This document shows positions 43,242-51,957 of a stretch of 64,000 bases of DNA, one piece after another. The stretch comes from Paenibacillus antarcticus (GTDB lineage Bacteria; Bacillota; Bacilli; Paenibacillales; Paenibacillaceae), in assembly GCF_001637225.1 (NCBI RefSeq), contig NZ_LVJI01000001.1, forward strand, positions 186,001 through 250,000, given 5' to 3'. Each line of letters starts with the position of its first letter. The first letter of the stretch is position 1. The translations under genes and the position numbers were made by a program. The notes below the pieces were generated by a model that saw only the letters and a program-made list of their open reading frames with translations, had not been told where the DNA came from and did no database searches.

Positions 43242-43596
43242 TACTCACCTCTTTCGCTTGTATCCGTTCTCCCTCTGTACTGGTAGCATCAAATGTTACC
43301 AGTAGTGTTCGGGAATTCTTGTCGATTGTGAAGTTGATAACATCTACAGACTGAATTCGTTCTTCTTGCATCAGTCCTTGTGTCAATTCTTCACGCATCT
43401 CTTCCTCATTGATCTGTTTCCCCAGAAATGTAGAGAATGTAATCCCCATGTCCGGGTTCAGAAACCATTCGCCCTTATTCGTGCCAATTCCAATGTGACA
43501 ACATTGAGCGATTTCCTCTGTCCCTTCCACCATCACTAAATTACCCGAGGCACTCATTAGAATATCTCCGGTCTCACTCAACTTTAGAGACTGCAT
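43228..43596 (-). CDS. gp25-like/XkdS baseplate protein (sheath initiator)
   Basis: This 122-residue protein has GEWFLNPDMGITFSTFLG, the conserved centre of the gp25-like/DUF2634 baseplate family, which nucleates the sheath. It overlaps its upstream neighbour by 13 bases. A hallmark of contractile injection systems. Confidence 0.85.
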   Translation of the reverse strand: MQSLKLSETGDILMSASGNLVMVEGTEEIAQCCHIGIGTNKGEWFLNPDMGITFSTFLGKQINEEEMREELTQGLMQEERIQSVDVINFTIDKNSRTLLVTFDATSTEGERIQAKEVSIGAG

Positions 43597-43970
43597 GCAA
43601 ACACCCCCACAATAACTGCATCATTCACATCATGTCTTCTTTCCGTATCTGCGGTTGCCACCTGCCCATTTAGAGCATTCTTAATCTCCCGATCAGCACA
43701 CACAACATATACCGTATCCCCAGATTTAAAAGACGGCCTATACACCTGTTCTACCTCATTCACTTTGAATCGATGTCCAAGCGCCGGTACGCCCTGAATC
43801 ATCGCAGGATCACCTTCTGACGTTCGGACGAGTGGCTGCACATCAGCCTTACATGTGGCTTCATCAAATGAAATGACGCGACATGGGAAGCCCACATGAA
43901 CGGCATTTAATTGGTGAACCATCATCTGAGCTATTACTTGGGACAATGTTGAAGCAGGATCATTTTTCAC
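43584..43970 (-). CDS. Gp138-type membrane-puncturing spike protein
   Basis: The 128-residue protein begins with the OB-fold N-terminal region of Gp138-like spikes (VGFPCRVISFDEATCKADVQPL) and contains FKSGDTVYVVCADREI. The tip of the tube punctures the target membrane. The short length suggests a minimal spike. Overlaps the upstream gene by four bases. Confidence 0.72.
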   Translation of the reverse strand: MKNDPASTLSQVIAQMMVHQLNAVHVGFPCRVISFDEATCKADVQPLVRTSEGDPAMIQGVPALGHRFKVNEVEQVYRPSFKSGDTVYVVCADREIKNALNGQVATADTERRHDVNDAVIVGVFACSL

Positions 43971-44761
43971 ATGATAGCCTCCATTTCCGTAGTGAAATCC
44001 CCTGTGCGACTCATATGGTGCTTACCACTCCGAACATATAAGCGACCTTCAAATTGTTGAGTTACCAGATCAACAACAGACGCAGTTGTAATTCGATGCT
44101 GTAATTGTGATGTGAGATGATATCCTTTGAATCCACCCTCTTCAAATCGTTCTGGCTTCCCAATGAGGCCCGTCCCTTTGGATAATCGAAACACCTTGTC
44201 CCCTGCACGACGTAAACTTCGCACGTAGAGTTTTCCTTTGTTAATAAAGGTCGATGTACCACAATCTTTCGCTACCTTTGCAAGGATCTCAATGACAACT
44301 CCTTTGGCTGTGTAACCCTCTTTATACTGATAGTCCACATTCAGGTCCATTTGAGCTATAGGTAGCTTAATCAATGCAGCCATTTGCTTGATGATGTAGC
44401 TAGCGGATGTATTCTTGGCAAATGAGGTCTCTTTCACTTCTTTCTTAGCGTAATTCTTGGCCTCACTGTCTAACACAAAGATCGATGTCACTTTATCAAC
44501 ACCATCCCATTGTGTCTCCACCTTTGAAATATAGCCCTGAAGCATGAGTCCCACATCTCCACGATAACCACCATTCATTTGCAAGAGGGCATCACTCTTG
44601 ATGTTGTTTAACGTCTTATCGGATAAGTTCCAAATCTTAATCTCACTCTCATTGGGCAAAATATCATTATCAAAAGGAATAGTAGCTTCCATTGCAAAAT
44701 CATCCATGCTGAATTTACGATTGGCGACAATCATTTCTGCTACTCGCCCAAAGTTAACCAT
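43967..44761 (-). CDS. Tail hub protein (XkdQ/gpD-like)
   Basis: I start at the ATG at 44761 (SD GGGGAGG; 264 residues). The protein resembles late-control/hub proteins: IPFDNDILPNESEIKIWN and a downstream SFAKNTSASYIIKQMAA. It connects tube to spike. A hub role is also implied by gene order (between a baseplate plug-like and a spike gene). Confidence 0.72.
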   Translation of the reverse strand: MVNFGRVAEMIVANRKFSMDDFAMEATIPFDNDILPNESEIKIWNLSDKTLNNIKSDALLQMNGGYRGDVGLMLQGYISKVETQWDGVDKVTSIFVLDSEAKNYAKKEVKETSFAKNTSASYIIKQMAALIKLPIAQMDLNVDYQYKEGYTAKGVVIEILAKVAKDCGTSTFINKGKLYVRSLRRAGDKVFRLSKGTGLIGKPERFEEGGFKGYHLTSQLQHRITTASVVDLVTQQFEGRLYVRSGKHHMSRTGDFTTEMEAIM

Positions 44762-45080
44762 CCGTATCCTCCCCATTATCAATGACATATAAAAAAACAC
44801 TCTCAGAGAGTGTTTCCCAGATCACATCTATACTGTTCTCAGATTCATCGTATGGGATGATCGAGATCTTAGGGAACCGATGATCCATGACGTCATAAAA
44901 GAGGGGCATCGCATAGATCAACTTCTCTCCTACAACTAATATTTCCCCATCTCGTTCTAAATCGACTGTAAAGAAATCATAATCCTCGTTATAATTCACT
45001 TCGAAGGTAAATAGCTCTTCCGCAAGTGAAACATCAAATCGATACGGAATAAGATTCTTTTCAATATCAATATAATTCAT
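44754..45080 (-). CDS. Baseplate plug-like protein
   Basis: The 108-residue beta-rich acidic protein begins MNYIDIEKNLIPYRFDVSLA and contains EVNYNEDYDFFTVDLERDG, as in small baseplate plug proteins of myoviruses. Overlaps the hub gene by eight bases. Family call moderate. Confidence 0.6.
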   Translation of the reverse strand: MNYIDIEKNLIPYRFDVSLAEELFTFEVNYNEDYDFFTVDLERDGEILVVGEKLIYAMPLFYDVMDHRFPKISIIPYDESENSIDVIWETLSESVFLYVIDNGEDTDG

Positions 45081-45096
45081 ACTACCTCACCCTCCT

Positions 45097-45651
45097 CTAC
45101 ATCGGCATTTCCCACGGAGTTCCTCTCTTATGTGTGGATTTCGGCGCCTTTGACGTTATTGTCTTCTTAGGAGTCGTCTTCACCGTATTGGAGTTACTAT
45201 TAATCGGCTTTGCCGCACTATTCTTTTTACTAAGAGGTTGCTTCACTCCAGCGTTCGCAGCCTTGGCGACTTGTGCTTTGATCGGTGCTGGAAGAGGAAC
45301 CTTAACATAAGACGAACCGGCAATCCGAACTTCCTTCATGCTCAACGTAAACGCGAAACCATCCATTATCGTATGATCATGCTTAGGAGAGAACCCTGAG
45401 ATTAATCCTCTAAACGTAGTTCGTCCCGAAAATTGAACGATCTCTCCTTGATCCTGAGCTTTCACAATCATCGCCCTTATGCTAACTGCATGATCACCAA
45501 CAATAACGCCGCTAATCGAAAGGGTCCTAGCTTTACGCTGAACATGATCGCTAAGATCGATATCCCTATCCACGGGTTGATCCGTGATTTCTACTTCATA
45601 ACTCGGGCTCTCATCTTCTACTAGAATGTAATGACCGTTGAGTAACGCCAT
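45097..45651 (-). CDS. Dit-like distal tail/baseplate protein
   Basis: The 184-residue protein has a beta N-terminus (PSYEVEITDQPVDRDIDLSDH) and a Thr/Lys/Ser-rich, disordered C-terminus. It lies immediately after the tape measure, where Dit-like or LysM-type (XkdP) adaptor genes are found. No LysM motif is seen. Starts at ATG overlapping the upstream stop (TAATG). Confidence 0.62.
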   Translation of the reverse strand: MALLNGHYILVEDESPSYEVEITDQPVDRDIDLSDHVQRKARTLSISGVIVGDHAVSIRAMIVKAQDQGEIVQFSGRTTFRGLISGFSPKHDHTIMDGFAFTLSMKEVRIAGSSYVKVPLPAPIKAQVAKAANAGVKQPLSKKNSAAKPINSNSNTVKTTPKKTITSKAPKSTHKRGTPWEMPM

Positions 45652-47507
45652 TAACTCATCGCCCCCAATCCGTTACGACGTAGTACGCTTTCTAATATTT
45701 TTTGAACTTCTTGGGCAACAACAGCACCCATATTCTGTGCATTCGGTAACGCGCCTGAGCCACCTTCTACAGTCACAGGGACGGTTACATGAATAGCGAC
45801 TCCACCATTACTTGAAGCTATTCTAGCTGGATAGCTTCTTGCTGGATCTGCGGATGAATAAGCTTTGTTCTCCGCAGCCGTCATGACTCGTTCACCCTTG
45901 TGGAGTTCAGCGATAAATCCATCGAAAGGGACATAATCTAATCCTACCGCTAGACTCTGATTAACAAGGGGGCGACCACCGCCAGCAACACTGCTGGTAC
46001 TTGAAGTAGTGACCTTAGTTGAAATCATTGGTATTTCAGGGATATGTTTTATTTTGATTTCCCCAAACCCAAGAATTTTCGAGATACCACTAATACCAAC
46101 ACTTATTCGATCAATCATATTATTTACTAATCGAATACAGTCATTAATAATAGTAGAGATCGTCTCCCTGGCATCCGCTGGTATTTTTGTCCACAACCCC
46201 AAGAAAAAACCACTTATTTCATTTACACAACTATAGAATATTTCAACTAATTTTGGTCCGATCGTTCCCCAATTTTTAAAAATTAGCATTACACCTGCCA
46301 CAGCAACTCCTACTGCAACTACAAGCGCGATCATAGGGAGAAATGGTGCGATCATCGCCAATCCGGCAGATGCTGATGCCCATTGCGCAGCAATCCATAC
46401 TGTTATCAATGGCATCAATATGGCTGCAATTACTCCTGCAACTCCAGCAATTACTGGACCCAAAACATCAAAATTTTCAATAAAGAACCCCAAAACAGTA
46501 TTTACTAAATTTAGTAATGGTACAAGACCCTGACCAAGAGGAATGAGAAGACCTGACTGGATCAATCTTCCCATTATGGCGAGTTCTTGTCCTGGTGAAT
46601 TCATTTTCACTTGATTCATCTGTGCCATTGTATCCTTCGTCATATTAAACTGACTTCTAGCTGTCCCCATTGCAGCAATAATAGGTGCATCTAATGTTTT
46701 AAATTTATCGCCCATTAAAGCAACACCTATGGAATTACGTTTGACGGGATCTTCAATTTGAGAGAGCATCTGCATAATTCCTGTGAACGCTTCTTTTGCC
46801 TTAGGACCGCCAGCAGTAAAGGTACTAATCATTTGATCTGCATTCAAATCAAGAGCTTGGAATGCTTTTTTCGTTCCAACTGATCCATTCGTAGAAAACG
46901 TGCTAAATTGTTCAATCGCAGCACCTACGGTATCTAGACTAAGAGCACCACCTTTCGATCCAGCTGCTAATGTATTAAACATATCATTGGCCGTAAATCC
47001 TAACTGTTGAAAGGGTTTGGAGTATTGATTAGCCACTTCTACAAGCTTTCCTGATTGATTCAACCCACTTTGAGCACCTTGTGCTAATAGCGCCATAGAT
47101 TGTTCAGAAGTAATGCCAAAGGTTTGCATCATTGTATCTGCACTCTTCACAGATTCTTTAACTTCAAAGCCGAATGCATCCCTCAATAACAACGCATTCT
47201 TAGTCGTATTCTGAAGATCATCCCCTGTCTGCTTGGTAATCTGCATCGTTGTTGATATAGCACCAGACAAATCTCCCCACGACTTCCCGAAATTATCTTT
47301 GTACAAATTATTAGCAACAACCTCGGTGGCCTTCATCTGTGCATTAGTAGATCCCGTAGCTTGTTGGATCATCCCCATAGCATCAGCGTATTGACCCGCT
47401 GCGCTTATCAAATTCTTTCCCGTAGATATAGTACTTTTAGCACCTTTGGCAGCTATGTTCATCTGTTTAACTAAATCTGTTAACGATTTGTAGGCTCCTT
47501 CACTCAA
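45651..47507 (-). CDS. Tail tape measure protein
   Basis: The TTG at 47507 is the likely start (SD TGAGGTGG; 618 residues). N-terminal helices resemble TP901-type tape measures (GLNQSGKLVEVANQYSKPF, FNTLAAGSKGGALSLDTVG). Hydrophobic segments lie near 345-420. The C-terminal tail has GLDYVPFDGFIAELHKGERVM, the usual tape-measure end. At one residue per about 1.5 angstrom this predicts a tail of roughly 90 nm, short for a myovirus. Confidence 0.9.
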   Translation of the reverse strand: MSEGAYKSLTDLVKQMNIAAKGAKSTISTGKNLISAAGQYADAMGMIQQATGSTNAQMKATEVVANNLYKDNFGKSWGDLSGAISTTMQITKQTGDDLQNTTKNALLLRDAFGFEVKESVKSADTMMQTFGITSEQSMALLAQGAQSGLNQSGKLVEVANQYSKPFQQLGFTANDMFNTLAAGSKGGALSLDTVGAAIEQFSTFSTNGSVGTKKAFQALDLNADQMISTFTAGGPKAKEAFTGIMQMLSQIEDPVKRNSIGVALMGDKFKTLDAPIIAAMGTARSQFNMTKDTMAQMNQVKMNSPGQELAIMGRLIQSGLLIPLGQGLVPLLNLVNTVLGFFIENFDVLGPVIAGVAGVIAAILMPLITVWIAAQWASASAGLAMIAPFLPMIALVVAVGVAVAGVMLIFKNWGTIGPKLVEIFYSCVNEISGFFLGLWTKIPADARETISTIINDCIRLVNNMIDRISVGISGISKILGFGEIKIKHIPEIPMISTKVTTSSTSSVAGGGRPLVNQSLAVGLDYVPFDGFIAELHKGERVMTAAENKAYSSADPARSYPARIASSNGGVAIHVTVPVTVEGGSGALPNAQNMGAVVAQEVQKILESVLRRNGLGAMS

Positions 47508-47550
47508 ATAAACCACCTCACATGAAAGAAAGAGCACCCAATTTGGGTAC

Positions 47551-47739
47551 TCATTTCTTATTCATTTCCTTTTTTTGATGCTCCATATAGATATCCAAGG
47601 CTGCATTGGCTTCTGCGAGATCGTCATTATCCATCTTATCCAGATCACTGTACGAAATCTTCATGTCAGATAACATTAGCCGCCACATGAACCAGTTTTC
47701 TTTAGCTTTCCTGCGAGCTTCCGCCTTGCTGATGGTCAT
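47551..47739 (-). CDS. Tail assembly chaperone, T-like downstream frame
   Basis: The 62-residue frame from the ATG at 47739 (SD AAGGTGA) reads MTISKAEARRKAKENW on to a Lys-rich end. It overlaps the upstream chaperone gene in a different frame, the G/GT arrangement of tail chaperones. The relation between the two frames is +1 (or -2). Whether it is made by shift, by its own start, or both, is unknown. Confidence 0.65.
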   Translation of the reverse strand: MTISKAEARRKAKENWFMWRLMLSDMKISYSDLDKMDNDDLAEANAALDIYMEHQKKEMNKK

Positions 47740-48010
47740 CTGAGTCACCTTCTTCGTCTTGCCCCGAGATGAATGCGTAAGCCGCATTAATGACTTCCGT
47801 ATATTCCTTATAATCTGAGAAATCATCAATTTTCAACTTGGGATTTACAACAACATGCTTCAATACTTCTTCGGCTAGACGTTCCTCAAGAACAACACCG
47901 TGCTTGTTCATTGCAGCATCTTTAATTTTGGATACGGTACGTACGCCCGGATGCTGGAACGTATATTCCTTCTCTAATGCTTTGGATGTATAATTCTTCT
48001 GTTTAAACAT
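47702..48010 (-). CDS. Tail assembly chaperone, G-like upstream frame (XkdN-like)
   Basis: The 102-residue protein is acidic and helical, starts MFKQKNYTSKALEKEYTFQH and ends with a Gly/Ser/Gln-rich tail. It lies between tube and tape-measure genes, where all long-tailed phages carry the chaperone pair that coats the tape measure during assembly. Confidence 0.72.
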   Translation of the reverse strand: MFKQKNYTSKALEKEYTFQHPGVRTVSKIKDAAMNKHGVVLEERLAEEVLKHVVVNPKLKIDDFSDYKEYTEVINAAYAFISGQDEEGDSDDHQQGGSSQES

Positions 48011-48030
48011 GAATGATCGTCTCCTTTAGT

Positions 48031-48423
48031 TTACTCGACCACATGGTCAAGACATTGAATTTCATACTGACGGTCTTCTGCTTCATTACCGTAAGTACGT
48101 GTTGCCGGCTTTTTAACAAATGCTTGCGTAACGGTGATGGTTTCTTTAGGTTCACCGTTGAAAATAATGGAGATAGGCACAAGAGTACCCGTCCGTGCTA
48201 GCTTGTCCAAATATGCTACTTGCGGACTTGTCGGAAATAACGTCAATGTGAGTGTCCCTAATGGGTTATTCACTTTCGTCATCACAACATCCCCCTGTGA
48301 CCCTACCTTAGCCGTCTGCGCATCTTCGTCCTTCTCAAATTCCACCATATCTTCTGAGAATCCAGTAATATATATCCCACCAACGGTCACCGTCAGGTCC
48401 ATCGGATCATAAGTCGTTGCCAT
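48031..48423 (-). CDS. Tail tube protein (DUF3277-like)
   Basis: The 130-residue protein forms the inner tube. The start TVTVGGIYITGFSEDMVEF and later TLTLTLFPTSPQVAYLD follow the tube family of KPP10-like myophages. It follows the sheath gene directly, as expected. Confidence 0.8.
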   Translation of the reverse strand: MATTYDPMDLTVTVGGIYITGFSEDMVEFEKDEDAQTAKVGSQGDVVMTKVNNPLGTLTLTLFPTSPQVAYLDKLARTGTLVPISIIFNGEPKETITVTQAFVKKPATRTYGNEAEDRQYEIQCLDHVVE

Positions 48424-48435
48424 AGTTATCTCTCC

Positions 48436-49449
48436 TTACAGCTTAATTACGCCGCTTATTTTAGTTTTGTGAATAGCTCCTGCCAATTCGAATGAGAATG
48501 AACCGTCATTGTATTCCCGCTTCTCGCGATCCGCTGGATCAACTTGAGAGCGCGGTTTAAAGGTTGTGCTATATAGAGGTAACCCGTCTTCATCTCGAGC
48601 GATCATCCCATTCATATCTGCACGCTTGAGCACCGTCTTCACTTCGCCCTCAATCTGGGAAATCCCTGTGTTGTCATAGCGCACCTTATCTTGTCTGTTG
48701 AACAGTTTCTGTACAGCAAGTTCGATGCTCTGTGTGATATAGTCTTGGGAATGAATAATATCAATATATTCTCCACTAACGGTCTTACCTTCACTTGTAA
48801 CGTCATCGCCAGCTTTGGTGACATAGGTATTTGCACCAAGATCGTGAATACTCAGCAATTCCGTGGTATCCATATCTACAGGTGCAATACCTCGTAGCGT
48901 CAGATTCTTCCACGTCAAGCTCCCTGGTGCTGTTGATGCTGCTCTACCTACCCATGCAGCCTCAGGATAATGAGATACATCTTCATGATAGAACAGGGCA
49001 GTACGTGTGAGTTTCTTAGCCTTAAAAGTAGCAAGGTTCGCTTTATCACTACTATGAGCAATAAACAATCTTGTCCCATTCTGTTCTACTGCTTCGGCAA
49101 TAGTTGTAATATCAGCAATTTCTGTAGATGTAGACAGAAGGAAGTACCAATCCTTCGTAAATATCTTACCTACCAAGTCGCCTAATGTTTCTCCTATTGT
49201 CTTATGAAGCATAATAGCAATCTCAGCAGGTGAATTATCTCCTTGATTCAAGAGGGCATAGGCCGCCTTGTACACTTCTGTATTCTCAGCAAAATCTTTC
49301 TTAACCGCTTCTAAATCTGCATACGTTGTATACTCCAACCCACTTACGCTTGCACCAATAATCATTGGTTTACCAAAACCAAGCTTAGGTGTCGGACGCT
49401 GAATATCGATCGATACCGTTACATCATTTCTTACTGACACAGTCCTCAA
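48436..49449 (-). CDS. Contractile tail sheath protein (DUF3383-like)
   Basis: The 337-residue protein is the outer contractile sheath. Sheath-type blocks include YTTYADLEAVKKDFAENTEV near the N-terminus and an internal LFIAHSS; the C-terminus GSFSFELAGAIHKTKISG is conserved. It overlaps the upstream gene by four bases. Shorter than T4-type sheaths, as is usual for this branch. Confidence 0.82.
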   Translation of the reverse strand: MRTVSVRNDVTVSIDIQRPTPKLGFGKPMIIGASVSGLEYTTYADLEAVKKDFAENTEVYKAAYALLNQGDNSPAEIAIMLHKTIGETLGDLVGKIFTKDWYFLLSTSTEIADITTIAEAVEQNGTRLFIAHSSDKANLATFKAKKLTRTALFYHEDVSHYPEAAWVGRAASTAPGSLTWKNLTLRGIAPVDMDTTELLSIHDLGANTYVTKAGDDVTSEGKTVSGEYIDIIHSQDYITQSIELAVQKLFNRQDKVRYDNTGISQIEGEVKTVLKRADMNGMIARDEDGLPLYSTTFKPRSQVDPADREKREYNDGSFSFELAGAIHKTKISGVIKL

Positions 49450-49925
49450 CTCCTCTGAATTTTTGTTTGTTCAATCCATTCTAAATCTGACTCCAAGATA
49501 TCTAGGGTTCGGAACTCTACGTCAAATCCTTGGCGACGCTCCCATACCGTACCGTTCTGAATATCTCGATTTGTGACTGATTCTACCTTTGCTACTACCA
49601 CATTAATCTTTTCTTTCAGTTCTGCATGTCCCTTTGACTTAAACCAATCACGAGCTGTCCATGCATTCTGTAATCGGACGACATTGTCATCATCGAAAGA
49701 AAGATAAGTCATTGTGAAATGTACCGTTTCGCTCTTCACAAGCTTGTCTCCCAATTGCATGACAACTGGAAATCCCCGACTACTATGGAACACATCTGAG
49801 AAATCACAGGTGATCCATGCGCCTTCTGGCTTGTCACCCGTTCCATTCGTTACAACAACTTCCTGACCAACATGTGCAGATAACCCCGCGATAATTAGGG
49901 TACGAATGTTCTCCAATGCAAGCAT
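49446..49925 (-). CDS. Tail terminator/neck-like protein
   Basis: I start at the ATG at 49925 (SD AGGAGG; 159 residues). The sequence includes VERRQGFDVEF-like WERRQGFDVEFRTLDI and a beta core with VVMQLGDKLVKSETV, matching proteins just upstream of DUF3383 sheaths. It probably caps the tube. A tail terminator can be retained in tailocins. Confidence 0.7.
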   Translation of the reverse strand: MLALENIRTLIIAGLSAHVGQEVVVTNGTGDKPEGAWITCDFSDVFHSSRGFPVVMQLGDKLVKSETVHFTMTYLSFDDDNVVRLQNAWTARDWFKSKGHAELKEKINVVVAKVESVTNRDIQNGTVWERRQGFDVEFRTLDILESDLEWIEQTKIQRS

Positions 49926-49965
49926 AGGAACCTCCTCTCTTAGAAACATTACCTTGTCAAATCAT

Positions 49966-50175
49966 AGAGTGGTCTTACCTCCGTTCCCCCGCACCGCACC
50001 CTTGACGATTCACGTCTAAGGTCAATGAACTGACCCACAGCACAGCCGAGTTTCCGCAACGATAAGGGGTAGCAGATACACCCAAGAGTGTGTTCCTCTC
50101 TATGAACCAACTATATCGCGCATCCCCCGCCAGAAGACTGTCACGTTGCCGCCACTTTACCGTCATTGTTGTCAA
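49966..50175 (-). CDS. Possible small gene at the site where head genes would lie
   Basis: A minus-strand frame of 66 codons runs from a TTG overlapping the stop of the ArpU-like gene, or an ATG three codons on, to the TAA near 49975. No family recognised; composition (Trp, Arg, Cys) is odd. It may be remnant sequence from a deleted head module. Confidence 0.3.
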
Positions 50176-50534
50176 ATCACTCCCCAGAGCTTCAAGCTTT
50201 CGGTGATCATACTAACACCCTTCTCAATCCTACGGTCTACAGTTCTCTCACTCATGATGCTCCGAAATTGTATAGATGTAAGAACATAACTTCGTGACTT
50301 GAAATACCGATGCTCAATGATACGTTTCACTTCATCATCTAATATAAGAGAGTGTGCTAGAAGTACGTGGTCGACCAAGTGCTTATATGATGTATTTACC
50401 TGTTGTTCTTGTATTGTTAAATCCTGTTTATGTGATAAACCCATAACCATCTGGCACATCTTAGGATAATCTCTCAAAAGAGCTTTAGTAGCTTGTTTAT
50501 CATGTTTAGTGACTGCGGATAATACAACGTTCAT
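50172..50534 (-). CDS. ArpU/Xpf-like late gene regulator
   Basis: The 120-residue protein ends in a sigma-region-4-like helix-turn-helix (YVLTSIQFRSIMSERTVDRRIEKG). It is first in the tail operon, transcribed away from the repressor. PBSX uses such a factor (Xpf) to switch on late genes. Predicted to activate the downstream tail and lysis genes. Confidence 0.75.
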   Translation of the reverse strand: MNVVLSAVTKHDKQATKALLRDYPKMCQMVMGLSHKQDLTIQEQQVNTSYKHLVDHVLLAHSLILDDEVKRIIEHRYFKSRSYVLTSIQFRSIMSERTVDRRIEKGVSMITESLKLWGVI

Positions 50535-50753
50535 GATGTAACCCCCTCAATCCATATGGTATAAATGCTCTACTTCAATAAAATAATAGTAAATTCCAAT
50601 ACTTACCTCATGTAAATAATGTAAGGTAATCACGACATTTTGTAAAAGTTCATATTCCGTTAAATTTGCCCATTATGAATTGAAAACGTCCTATTTGTCG
50701 TTAATTCACGTCTAAAATCTCATTATTACGTGTATTTACGTCAATATAAAGTA
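50535..50753. promoter_or_regulatory. Divergent control region with repeated ACGT-type motifs
   Basis: The AT-rich region has several similar words: ATCACGACA, AACGTCC, TTCACGTCTAA, TTACGTG and TTTACGTCAAT. They cluster at 50626-50745 and are candidate repressor operators. No gene is present. Confidence 0.45.
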
Positions 50754-50782
50754 TTGTATGACCGTCTTTATGGAGTTATAAT
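50754..50782 (+). promoter_or_regulatory. Sigma-A promoter of the repressor gene
   Basis: TTGTAT (50754-50759), 17-base spacer, TATAAT (50777-50782). Transcription would start near 50789. Confidence 0.75.
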
Positions 50783-50830
50783 AATATACACATGTCGGTG
50801 TTGCCGACAAAGGATGAGGGAGTGGACAAG

Positions 50831-51253
50831 GTGAATATCGGGGATCGAATCAAAGAACAACGCAAATCAAACAAACTTACACAAGCTGAATTAGCAGAAC
50901 AAGCGAACTTGTCCCGCTCCTATCTAGCAGATATCGAACGAAATCGTTACAACCCAAGTGTAGAAACTCTAAAATCAATAGCGAACGCTCTTCATATTAA
51001 CCTCTCTCTATTAATTGAAGAACAACCAGATGACAAAACTACAATACCTGAATGGGCAACCTCTAAGGATAAAAGAGACTTCAAAAAAATTCTTGAAGAT
51101 GATGGAGAATTGATGTTTGATGGAATACCATTGAATGAGGAAGACAAACGCAAAATTAAAGATGTGCTCACGGGATTGTTCTGGGAGGCCAAACATATGA
51201 ACAAAGAAGCACGGAGAATAGGTCAGGAACAACGACAAAATAATAAAGACTAA
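50831..51253 (+). CDS. XRE-family repressor
   Basis: The GTG at 50831 fits the SD (GAGGGAG) and the promoter; the ATG at 50792 would lie too close to the transcript start. The 140-residue protein has an N-terminal HTH_3 domain (TQAELAEQANLSRSYLADIE) and an acidic C-terminal region. Likely represses the tail operon until damage. Confidence 0.85.
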   Translation: MNIGDRIKEQRKSNKLTQAELAEQANLSRSYLADIERNRYNPSVETLKSIANALHINLSLLIEEQPDDKTTIPEWATSKDKRDFKKILEDDGELMFDGIPLNEEDKRKIKDVLTGLFWEAKHMNKEARRIGQEQRQNNKD

Positions 51254-51269
51254 CGATAGGGTGAATGCT

Positions 51270-51680
51270 ATGGATGAACTTGTTAACAAACTTATTCGTA
51301 AACACAAAACCAATGACCCTTTCGCTATTGCTCATAACATGAATATTTCCATTCGTTATGCTGATCTAGGCAATCATACGCGGGGTATTTATCATAGAAC
51401 CCTGCGTCGCAGATTCATCATCTTACATAATCAGCTATCACCCGAATGGCAACGTTTTATCTGTGCACATGAATTAGGTCATGATCGCCTACACAAAGGG
51501 ATTAATCGATTCTTCATCGATGAGCAGTCTTTCTTTCATGCAGGGAAATATGAACGACAAGCCAATCGATTTGCCGTTCATCTATTAACTGCATCTGATT
51601 CCCTAGATCCGAACGAATGCGTACAGCAGTTCTTACAACGGAACCATATTCCTGAAGAAGTATATCCTTTTTATTATTAG
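51270..51680 (+). CDS. ImmA/IrrE-family metallopeptidase
   Basis: The 136-residue protein has the zinc motif HELGH with RLH nearby (FICAHELGHDRLH). In ICEBs1 ImmA cleaves the ImmR repressor after DNA damage. The gene follows the XRE gene by 16 bases, the same immR-immA pairing, and presumably cleaves that repressor. Confidence 0.87.
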   Translation: MDELVNKLIRKHKTNDPFAIAHNMNISIRYADLGNHTRGIYHRTLRRRFIILHNQLSPEWQRFICAHELGHDRLHKGINRFFIDEQSFFHAGKYERQANRFAVHLLTASDSLDPNECVQQFLQRNHIPEEVYPFYY

Positions 51681-51754
51681 TATCTTTTGCATGCCTTAAA
51701 AACGAACATAAGTTCCCATTCTAATCTTCTCTATCTAAAAATAGACAAACAAAA

Positions 51755-51777
51755 AAGCCCTTGATGACCAAGGGCTT
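51755..51777 (-). terminator. Terminator of the tRNA operon
   Basis: AAGCCCTT and AAGGGCTT with a 7-base loop, followed by TTTTTTG on the minus strand. Confidence 0.8.
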
Positions 51778-51794
51778 CAAAGTTTAACATATGA

Positions 51795-51865
51795 AGCGGG
51801 TGATGGGAATCGAACCCACGCTATCAGCTTGGAAGGCTGAAGTTCTACCATTGAACTACACCCGC
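51795..51865 (-). tRNA. tRNA-Gly (TCC)
   Basis: A 71-base cloverleaf: acceptor stem GCGGGTG/CACCCGC, anticodon TCC in CTTCCAA, T-loop GGTTCGATTCC. CCA is not encoded. Confidence 0.95.
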
Positions 51866-51883
51866 ATTAATAAAAGAAAAGAA

Positions 51884-51957
51884 TCGGGACGACACGATTT
51901 GAACATGCGACCCCCTGGACCCAAACCAGGTGCTCTACCAAGCTGAGCTACGTCCCG
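51884..51957 (-). tRNA. tRNA-Pro (TGG)
   Basis: A 74-base cloverleaf: acceptor stem CGGGACG/CGTCCCG, anticodon TGG in TTTGGGT, T-loop TGTTCAAATCG. CCA is not encoded. Confidence 0.95.

Noticed and set aside
36541..51680. Intact prophage
   Set aside because: No integrase, terminase, portal or capsid gene, and no attachment repeat noticed near the tRNA genes.
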